A DNA stretch of 64,000 nt, taken from positions 620,001 through 684,000 of the forward strand of contig CAWDNZ010000004.1 of the NCBI GenBank assembly GCA_963803845.1, read 5' to 3'. Made by a program: the position numbers and the translations under genes. The stretch is from JABDIY01 sp963803845. Its GTDB lineage: Bacteria; Actinomycetota; Acidimicrobiia; Acidimicrobiales; SZUA-35. Positions 58,692-64,000 of the stretch are shown one piece after another. Every line of letters begins with the position of its first letter. The stretch's first letter is position 1. The notes beneath the pieces were generated by a model. The model did not search any database and had not been told where the DNA came from. It was given only the letters and a program-made list of their open reading frames with translations.

Positions 58692-59969
58692 ATGGCAGAA
58701 AAGCTCCCCGGCGGGACGGTCGCAGAAATCTTGGATCAGGCGCTTGGATCGTTGGCTAACGCCCCGTACATCGTGCGGGCCGAGGCCCCTGACCCCGACA
58801 CCGTCATGGTTTTGATGGCCCAGATTCGCCGGTTGCAGCGGCTCGCGCACGCAGTCGTAGCCAGCCTCACCGAGGTCGCCGCTCGGCACGCGCAGAGCGG
58901 AGCTGGGCCCATGATCGAACAAGTCCTGTCCAGCAATGGTGTGGTCGGTCAGTCCACCGTCGTTGCCGACGCCGGCCGAGCCCGGGTCATGAGCCTTTTC
59001 ACCGAGGTAGGGGCCGCAATCCGAAACGGCGCGGCCCTTCCGGCCAACGTCGATTGCCTCGCCCACCTACTGAGCAAAGTCTCCGAGACCGAGCGAGCGT
59101 CGCTGGTGGGCTACGACGGTCCGATCGCAGAACGAATCACCCACCACCAGGCCGGAACATTCCGCAAGTATCTGCAGCGCCTCGTCAACACCATCCGGAA
59201 GGACCACGGCGTCGGTGCGTCCGAGCGCGAACGGGTTGCAGCCGCTGCCGGTGTCTCGGCGAAACGGGACAGGACCGGATACCTGCTGCGAGGCGAGTGG
59301 GAAACCGAAAGAGGCACGGCGATCTACAACGCCGTCCGCAATGAGCGCCGAGAACTTCTCAAACGGCTGGGCACCAACGAGCTGACCTCAGACCAGCTCA
59401 CGGCCCAAGCCATCCACGACATCATCACCCGTGGTGCCGCCGTCAACCCCTTGACTGGGCAGTTCCGGCCCAGCGTGGTGATCAACGTTCTCACCGACCA
59501 CAAGACCATGGCTGATGGTCCCCATCCGGGCACGATCGCCGAGACATTCGATGGCCAGACGCTGGCACCCGAAACCGTCGGCCGCCTCTGTTGCGATGCT
59601 GTCCTGCGCAGACTGGACGTCGCACCCGATGCCCACGTCAGCGCCAGCCGAACCGTTCGCACGGCCACCTCCACCCAGCGAGCCGCTCTCCGCACCCTCT
59701 ACCCCAGTTGTCCCATCACTGGCGCCCCCTGGTCAATGCTCGAGATTCACCACGTCACGCCGTACGAAACGTGCCGACAAACAGAACTGCACAACCTGCT
59801 CCCCATCTCCACCCGAATCCACCATCTGGTCCACGAGGGCGGCTGGAGACTCACGCTCGACCCGGACAGAACGATCCATTTGTACCGCCCAAACGGGACA
59901 CTCGACCAGACCATCCCCCCACCCATCGCTGTCAACCACAGGTCGGCTGATTACGCTGCCGCCGCCTAG
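58692..59969 (+). CDS. DUF222-type HNH endonuclease
   Basis: A 425-residue protein of the actinobacterial DUF222/HNH group. A helical DUF222 region covers about 30-300 and the C-terminal HNH domain (about 330-400) has LEIHHVTPY, ELHNLLPISTRIHHLVHEGGW with the HNH His and Asn, and RTIHLYRPNG. These genes occur in many copies in actinobacterial genomes and are sometimes mobile. No intein or host sequence is interrupted here; it is free-standing after orn. Confidence 0.85.
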   Translation: MAEKLPGGTVAEILDQALGSLANAPYIVRAEAPDPDTVMVLMAQIRRLQRLAHAVVASLTEVAARHAQSGAGPMIEQVLSSNGVVGQSTVVADAGRARVMSLFTEVGAAIRNGAALPANVDCLAHLLSKVSETERASLVGYDGPIAERITHHQAGTFRKYLQRLVNTIRKDHGVGASERERVAAAAGVSAKRDRTGYLLRGEWETERGTAIYNAVRNERRELLKRLGTNELTSDQLTAQAIHDIITRGAAVNPLTGQFRPSVVINVLTDHKTMADGPHPGTIAETFDGQTLAPETVGRLCCDAVLRRLDVAPDAHVSASRTVRTATSTQRAALRTLYPSCPITGAPWSMLEIHHVTPYETCRQTELHNLLPISTRIHHLVHEGGWRLTLDPDRTIHLYRPNGTLDQTIPPPIAVNHRSADYAAAA

Positions 59970-59988
59970 TCCCGCTCACTTTGCCATC

Positions 59989-60018
59989 CGGGTTGTCCTT
60001 ACCAAAGAGGACAACCCG
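59989..60018. terminator. Hairpin terminator between the HNH and thioesterase genes
   Basis: CGGGTTGTCCT pairs with AGGACAACCCG, an 11-bp stem with an 8-base loop, 20 bases after the HNH gene stop. Confidence 0.75.
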
Positions 60019-60164
60019 CCTCACACCCGAACCAGACTCCCGCAAGGGATGGGCCCCGGGGTCAACAGGGTCCAACACGCACCGCAGATCCAACTCGACA
60101 TCGGGCGAGCAAGGGATCCACACCGCACCGCAGCTTGACAACTGAATATCCGGCCCGGCGGTGA

Positions 60165-60932
60165 CTAGCGGTGGATCACCCGTGCGGCGGCAGCGTAGGC
60201 CGGACTGGGTTCGCTGTCAGCGCCGGGCTTGAGCCACCAGAGCGTCAGCGCCGATGGGTCCCGATCCACCAACATCACCATCTGATCTTCGGGCACCACA
60301 CCAGCACCGTGCTCGATCACCAGCCGGGAGCCCGCTTCAACCTCGTGGCCGATCGCATGCTGCAGAGCGGACCAATAGATCACGTTGTTCATGTGTCCGA
60401 AGGTGTCGAAGTCCCCCCAACGGGCGGTCCAGTCCAGCCGTTCACCGGTCTGAATCAGCTGCGGGGCAGGCCGGGAGATCCGTTGTTTGGCCGACACCTT
60501 TCGATCCCCGGCGGCCTCGCCATAGATTCCGAGGAATTGTTCGGAGAGGCGACGGGGTCTCACCGTGTCGGGATCGATGGAGATCCAGAGTGTGGCCACT
60601 TCGTACTGGCCGCCACCGGAGCCCGCCACCCGGGTCCGACGCTCCGCCCACGTGCGTCCCAAGCCCGCACAGAAGGTGGTCAACTGCAGACGCTCGTCCA
60701 ACTCGGCGGGCTGGATCACATCCACCACCGTCGACCGGGCGATCCAGGCCAAGTCATCAACCAAGCCGGCATCGTTGGTGTCCTCGTTCGAGATCTCCTG
60801 CGTGTAGCGGATCAACGCCTCCAGCCGAAGGTGTCCGCCCCTGGTCACATCACCGAGGCGAACCCGGGCGGGCATCTCGAACACCCGACCCTCCGACCGC
60901 GGATCTTTCATTTCAAACGACGCCAAGGGCAC
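60165..60932 (-). CDS. Acyl-ACP thioesterase
   Basis: A 255-residue thioesterase with two hot-dog repeats of the Fat/acyl-ACP family. FEMPARVRLGDVTRGGHLRLEALIRYTQEI begins the first and WTARWGDFDTFGHMNNVIYWSALQHAI the second, which holds the typical Asn and His of the active site. It releases free fatty acids from acyl-ACP. GTG start at 60932, with TAGCGT ending 6 bases upstream. Its substrate class matches the acyl-ACP desaturase in the window, but they are not linked. Confidence 0.85.
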   Translation of the reverse strand: MPLASFEMKDPRSEGRVFEMPARVRLGDVTRGGHLRLEALIRYTQEISNEDTNDAGLVDDLAWIARSTVVDVIQPAELDERLQLTTFCAGLGRTWAERRTRVAGSGGGQYEVATLWISIDPDTVRPRRLSEQFLGIYGEAAGDRKVSAKQRISRPAPQLIQTGERLDWTARWGDFDTFGHMNNVIYWSALQHAIGHEVEAGSRLVIEHGAGVVPEDQMVMLVDRDPSALTLWWLKPGADSEPSPAYAAAARVIHR

Positions 60933-60938
60933 GTGAGG

Positions 60939-60944
60939 ACGCTA
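60939..60944 (-). promoter_or_regulatory. -10 box of a leaderless thioesterase transcript
   Basis: TAGCGT on the minus strand ends 6 bases before the GTG at 60932. Confidence 0.5.
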
Positions 60945-60988
60945 GCTCCTCACCAGGCCGCTCGACTGTTCCACCCCGAGACAAGCGA

Positions 60989-61017
60989 GTGCCCGGCATC
61001 CTTGGGATACCGGGCAC
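60989..61017. terminator. Hairpin downstream of whiB
   Basis: GTGCCCGG pairs with CCGGGCAC, and an inner ATCC/GGAT pairing closes a short loop. It lies 27 bases after the WhiB gene and upstream of the thioesterase promoter on the same strand. Confidence 0.75.
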
Positions 61018-61043
61018 CCGTGGCCACCGTCTGCTTTTTGCAG

Positions 61044-61412
61044 TTATGCCACCAGCTCCATCAGGTGCTCGGGGATGGGAACCATGGGCAGCTGGTCCTG
61101 CGGTCGGGCGATCTTGGGTGGACGACCTCGCTTGCGCTTGATCGTTACGATCTTCCCGTCCTCGAACAGCTGACCACCCCAAACCCCGCATGGCTCACCC
61201 CGGACGAAGGCTTCCTCCAGGCAAGGTGCCATCACTGGGCACTCAGCACAGATCAGCTTGGCCGCCCCGATGTCGGCGAACTCATCGCTGAAAAACAGTT
61301 CGCTGGCGCTCGCCACGGTGCGGCAGGCAGCCGCAACACTCCAATCCACCCCTTCGAGGGTGAGAGGCGCTGCGACTCTGTCGTTGTAGTTCTCGATTGC
61401 AGTCATGATCAT
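61044..61412 (-). CDS. WhiB family Fe-S regulator with basic C-terminus
   Basis: A 122-residue Wbl protein. Four cysteines (AACRTV, ICAEC, APC) form the cluster site and GVWGG is present, followed by a basic stretch KRKRGRPPK that may bind the DNA minor groove like an AT-hook. Start is ATG at 61412, preceded by GAAGAG; an ATG two codons later is possible. It is bounded by terminators on both sides, so it is monocistronic. Confidence 0.9.
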   Translation of the reverse strand: MIMTAIENYNDRVAAPLTLEGVDWSVAAACRTVASASELFFSDEFADIGAAKLICAECPVMAPCLEEAFVRGEPCGVWGGQLFEDGKIVTIKRKRGRPPKIARPQDQLPMVPIPEHLMELVA

Positions 61413-61473
61413 CTGGCTCTTCGTTTGCAGGCTGGCGTGAATGAGGGCTGGCGTTCGGCCCGAAGACGCAAAA

Positions 61474-61500
61474 GCCGCCGGGAGCAGTGCTCCCGGCGGC
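61474..61500 (-). terminator. Very strong intrinsic terminator of the upstream small gene
   Basis: GCCGCCGGGAGC and GCTCCCGGCGGC form a perfect 12-bp stem with a 3-base loop. On the minus strand the stem is followed by TTTT, so it ends a transcript coming from about 61754 before whiB. Confidence 0.9.
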
Positions 61501-61529
61501 GATACCTCTGATCGTGATCTGGGTACAGA

Positions 61530-61754
61530 TCAGGTCAGGTGTACATCTCTCGCCGAGAGAGGGGGGTCACCGCCGGTGAGGGGCGTCCATGCGTGATTGG
61601 CTACGGCCTTGGCTGCCAAACAGGTGGTGCTGCGCTGCCGAATGGCAACGGCAAACTCGACAGGAAACGATGAGTTCGGAACCACCAGCATGCCAAAGCG
61701 CGACGGCGACAATTGCGCTTTGCGTTCTAGAATTGTGAGAGGTGCTACCACCAT
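61530..61754 (-). CDS. Orphan small protein, 74 residues
   Basis: An ATG at 61754 with a good GAAGGAA about 6 bases upstream, in codons of usual composition, ending 29 bases before a strong intrinsic terminator. TTGACA lies upstream at about 61820-61825 on the minus strand. The product MVVAPLTILERKAQLSPS (first 18 residues) has a central hydrophobic beta-like region (FGMLVVPNSSFPVEFAVAIR), one Cys and no recognised family. Its regulatory signals suggest a real, well-expressed gene. Confidence 0.55.
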   Translation of the reverse strand: MVVAPLTILERKAQLSPSRFGMLVVPNSSFPVEFAVAIRQRSTTCLAAKAVANHAWTPLTGGDPPLSARDVHLT

Positions 61755-61892
61755 GACGGTTCCTTCGACTTTGCGGGCGCCGGTGCGCTCGCCTGTTAGA
61801 AGGAACTACGCATCTTCCAATCTGTCAAGCTATTTAATTCAAATTGCCCGCCAAAACGGAATCCCGCTCCCCTAAATGAGGTTTCCTCCCCC

Positions 61893-62402
61893 GTGAAGAC
61901 TGTTCTCCCAACAGCCCGAAAGAGTCGATTTCTCCTGGCTATCCTCGCACTGGTCATTTCCGCAGCGGCATGCAGCTCTGCTGAGGCGTCGCTTCCTGAC
62001 AATTCTGAGATTTTTTCCGCCACCGGCAGCTCTCACAGACTTGAGGAATTCCAAGGGACGCCGGTGGTGTTGAACTTCTTTGCGGCTTGGTGTCCCCCGT
62101 GTCGAGCCGAAATGCCGGACTTTGAGACCGTCAGTCAAGCCCGTGCCGAGGATGTGCAATTCGTTGGTCTCAGCCGCGACTTCAGCACCGATGCGTGGCT
62201 GGAGGTGGTGGAGGCCACCGGTGTCACCTTCCCGACCTACTCTCAACCGTCTGAAGAACTCTTCCTGGCCTCGGGCGGGCTGGGCATGCCCACCACGGTC
62301 TTTCTCGATTCCGAGGGCAAGGTGAAGAAGGTCCATTCCGGCCCTCTGACGATGGGGCGACTGGACAGTCTGATCGACGAGCTCTTGCTGCCCAGCCCCT
62401 AA
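61893..62402 (+). CDS. TlpA/ResA-like thiol-disulfide lipoprotein
   Basis: A 169-residue extracytoplasmic thioredoxin from a GTG start. It has a signal peptide with lipobox (FLLAILALVISAAAC, about 13-27), and the thioredoxin motif AAWCPPCRAEMPDF (about 64-77); the cis-Pro region is GMPTTVFLD. It follows the pattern of reducers used in cytochrome c maturation and is 64 bases upstream of ccdA, which would supply its electrons. Confidence 0.9.
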   Translation: MKTVLPTARKSRFLLAILALVISAAACSSAEASLPDNSEIFSATGSSHRLEEFQGTPVVLNFFAAWCPPCRAEMPDFETVSQARAEDVQFVGLSRDFSTDAWLEVVEATGVTFPTYSQPSEELFLASGGLGMPTTVFLDSEGKVKKVHSGPLTMGRLDSLIDELLLPSP

Positions 62403-62465
62403 CTTGGGGAATGACGCCGCCAACCACGAGGTTTCCTGAGTGCGCCATCAATCGGAGGATGATCT

Positions 62466-63359
62466 GTGTCAGATCTGTTTAACCCAATCGCTTTCACAGC
62501 TGGCATGGTCGCCCTCCTGAACCCTTGCGGATTCGCCCTGCTCCCTGCATACCTGGGGTATTTCCTCGGTATGACCGAAGGAAAAACCGATACCCGCCTC
62601 CAAGCCCTCAGCCGCTCGCAAATGGTCGGAGCAGCAATGTCGCTGGGATTCCTGATTGTGTTCGGCGTAATCGGCATCGTCTTCTCCGGTCTCAGTTCCC
62701 AAATCCAGCCAATCCTGCCCTGGTTCTCCATGTTGGTCGGAGCAGCACTCGTGCTGCTGGGGCTGGCCATGTTGCGGGGCTTCAAGCCGATGATCAGCCT
62801 TCCCAAAATGGAGAAGGGGACCAGCGGGGGCTCGATGGCCAACATGTTTCTCTTTGGCGTCTCCTACGCCGTGGCCTCGTTGTCGTGCACGATCGGGGTG
62901 TTTCTGGCTGTTGTCGGTACGTCCAGTCGAGACACCTCCTTCACCGAACAACTGGGCGGGTTCCTCAGCTATGGAGCGGGCATGGGGCTGCTAGCCACGG
63001 TGCTGACCCTGCTGGTGGGCTTTGGGAAACAAGGCATGGTCAACAAGTTCCGGGCGCTCCTCCCCCGCATCAACTTCATTTCGGCCCTGATCCTGCTCCC
63101 GGTCGGGGTGTACGTGTTCTTGTATGGGTTCTGGTCGAGGCAGGTCTTGGGTGATCTCGACAACGTGACCCCATGGTTGAACGATTTCATCTTCGCGGCC
63201 GAGGGTGTCCAAGCCGACATCACCGGATGGATCAGCGACTACTCCACGCCCCTCGGGTGGGGTTTCCTGGCGCTCAACCTGGGTTTGATCGCCGCCGCCT
63301 TCACCGAACGGACATTCTTACGGCGAAACCACGACCGGTCCCCCGTAGCCAGTCCATGA
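62466..63359 (+). CDS. ccdA: CcdA/DsbD-like thiol-disulfide membrane transporter
   Basis: A 297-residue membrane protein from a GTG start. FTAGMVALLNPCGFALLPAYLGYFLG (about 11-36) has the first redox Cys in NPCGF, and VASLSCTIGVFLAVVG (about 137-152) the second Cys. About eight hydrophobic segments are seen, two more than the core CcdA of six. It transfers electrons from cytosolic thioredoxin to the TlpA-like protein. Its 3' end overlaps a convergent gene by 42 bases. Confidence 0.9.
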   Translation: MSDLFNPIAFTAGMVALLNPCGFALLPAYLGYFLGMTEGKTDTRLQALSRSQMVGAAMSLGFLIVFGVIGIVFSGLSSQIQPILPWFSMLVGAALVLLGLAMLRGFKPMISLPKMEKGTSGGSMANMFLFGVSYAVASLSCTIGVFLAVVGTSSRDTSFTEQLGGFLSYGAGMGLLATVLTLLVGFGKQGMVNKFRALLPRINFISALILLPVGVYVFLYGFWSRQVLGDLDNVTPWLNDFIFAAEGVQADITGWISDYSTPLGWGFLALNLGLIAAAFTERTFLRRNHDRSPVASP

Positions 63360-64000
63360 TCGAGCAGCAGACGCCAGCCCATCGATCAGCGCTGCCACCG
63401 GCGGAAACGGACGGGGAAACCGGTTCGCCTGAGGTGTGAGCCCTCGCACCCCCGGTGGCAGTTCCAGCTGGAGTCCACACCGAGTCGGCAGGTTGACCGG
63501 GTTACTGGGGTGCACTCCGCGCAACGGCTTCGGGATGCTTTCCAGATCCGTGACCAATTGGTAGCCGTTGGGCTCCACAGCCGCCAACGCATGACCCAGC
63601 TCTGCGGCGGTGTGTTCGGCCAGCGATCGGTTCTGACCGCCGAACAACAAGTCCTCCCAGTGCCCGTGGCGCCCGTAGCCATGCACCGAGATCACAACGT
63701 CACAATGGTCTATGAATGCGGCCAGCGTGGCCGAGTCGCTCGGGACAACCGAGGCCGATCGATAGTGATGACGCAGCGACGGCGGTTGCACCACCGCATA
63801 CACCGACGCATCACTACGCCGCGCTGCCTCCACCGCTATGTGATCGGTCTGGCGTTCAAGGTTGCCACCGTGGAACGCCATAAACCCGAATCGGGATCGC
63901 AGCTCACAAATCTCCTGCACCTCCGGGAGCATGAGAACATCGGAAAAGCTCAGCGAGCGATCGACACTCCGGACCCGCTCCTTCGGCTCACCGGGTACCA
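63318..64000 (-). CDS. Poly-gamma-glutamate hydrolase-like protein, 5' end outside the window
   Basis: An open frame runs from the right edge to a stop at 63318, so only the C-terminal 226 codons are seen. FGFMAFHGGNLERQTDHIA, VVISVHGYGRHGHWEDLLFGG and HTAAELGHAL resemble the zinc-dependent PghP/DUF867 gamma-polyglutamate hydrolases, with metal-binding His and Glu in AFHGGNLE and a later SVHG. An ATG at 63932 exists but coding character continues upstream of it. The substrate is inferred only from the fold. It overlaps ccdA on the opposite strand. Confidence 0.65.
   Translation of the reverse strand, partial: VPGEPKERVRSVDRSLSFSDVLMLPEVQEICELRSRFGFMAFHGGNLERQTDHIAVEAARRSDASVYAVVQPPSLRHHYRSASVVPSDSATLAAFIDHCDVVISVHGYGRHGHWEDLLFGGQNRSLAEHTAAELGHALAAVEPNGYQLVTDLESIPKPLRGVHPSNPVNLPTRCGLQLELPPGVRGLTPQANRFPRPFPPVAALIDGLASAARSWTGYGGPVVVSP

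Noticed and set aside
60171..61511. 446-codon plus-strand open frame
   Set aside because: It runs over the thioesterase, a terminator, whiB and its control region without any recognisable domain, so it is a chance frame.
1..64000. CRISPR arrays, insertion sequences, prophage or integrative elements
   Set aside because: No spaced short repeats, transposase, integrase or attachment-like duplication next to the tRNAs was seen; the DUF222/HNH gene alone is not enough to call a mobile element.

Overview
The window reads as a chromosomal segment of a high-GC actinobacterium, most probably of the class Acidimicrobiia. Reasons seen in the sequence: two WhiB-type regulators, a mycothiol-type glycosyltransferase (MshA), a GlnR-like regulator, an RsiG-like anti-sigma factor, rex followed by hemA-hemC-hemD, paired ArsA-like ATPases and a DUF222/HNH endonuclease. 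Many genes lack a Shine-Dalgarno sequence and instead have a TANNNT -10 box 5 to 8 bases before the start codon, as in leaderless actinobacterial mRNAs. No insertion sequence, prophage or CRISPR array was seen. The class assignment is an inference from gene content.

Layout. 1-3588 (minus): a Tad-type pilus operon (TadZ, TadA, TadB, TadC, a short pilin, start of a TadE-like gene). 3732-3863: tRNA-Sec and a terminator. 3880-7185: nitrogen assimilation (glnII, divergent glnA, GlnR-like regulator). 7393-10818: surface polysaccharide and cell wall genes. 10946-18596: nadE, a sigma-70 factor, three 97-bp tandem repeats, glutamate dehydrogenase, serS, a Tat lipoprotein and an Fe-S carrier. 18767-23969: mrp, an ECF sigma/anti-sigma operon flanked by two channel-like membrane proteins, a degenerate metallo-beta-lactamase-fold protein and fxsA. 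24064-27047: selA-selB, which with tRNA-Sec give most of the selenocysteine decoding machinery; selD and any selenoprotein lie elsewhere. 27155-31564: whiB, nfeD, an ArsA-like pair, an anti-anti-sigma protein and an orphan receiver.

31583-44178 carries tRNA-Pro and haem biosynthesis in two blocks (hemB-hemL; rex, hemA-hemC-hemD), separated by redox enzymes and an editing deacylase and followed by an acyl-CoA ligase. 44230-49283 has a CAP protein, proC with a SAM hydrolase-like gene and a 29-residue membrane peptide, a frameshifted YbjN-family gene beside mshA, and an operon rsiG - XRE regulator - mshA. 49357-55261 holds a MoaD-like protein, a histidine phosphatase, tRNA-Lys with a gene starting 3 bases after it, and two tandem glutaminyl-cyclotransferase-like lipoproteins, one with its active site eroded. 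55274-64000 has an acyl-ACP desaturase under a perfect 18-bp palindrome, DNA ligase, dut, orn, an HNH endonuclease, an acyl-ACP thioesterase, a second whiB, an orphan small gene with its own ribosome binding site and terminator, a TlpA/CcdA thiol-redox pair and an incomplete poly-gamma-glutamate hydrolase-like gene.

Most genes are ordinary housekeeping genes. The least ordinary signals are the RsiG-like c-di-GMP anti-sigma operon with mshA, the operator palindrome overlapping the desaturase -10 box, the ECF operon with channel-like proteins, the decayed paralogues (cyclotransferase, metallo-beta-lactamase fold, GlnR receiver), the tandem repeats and several very small genes. No clearly new multi-gene system could be proven from sequence alone.
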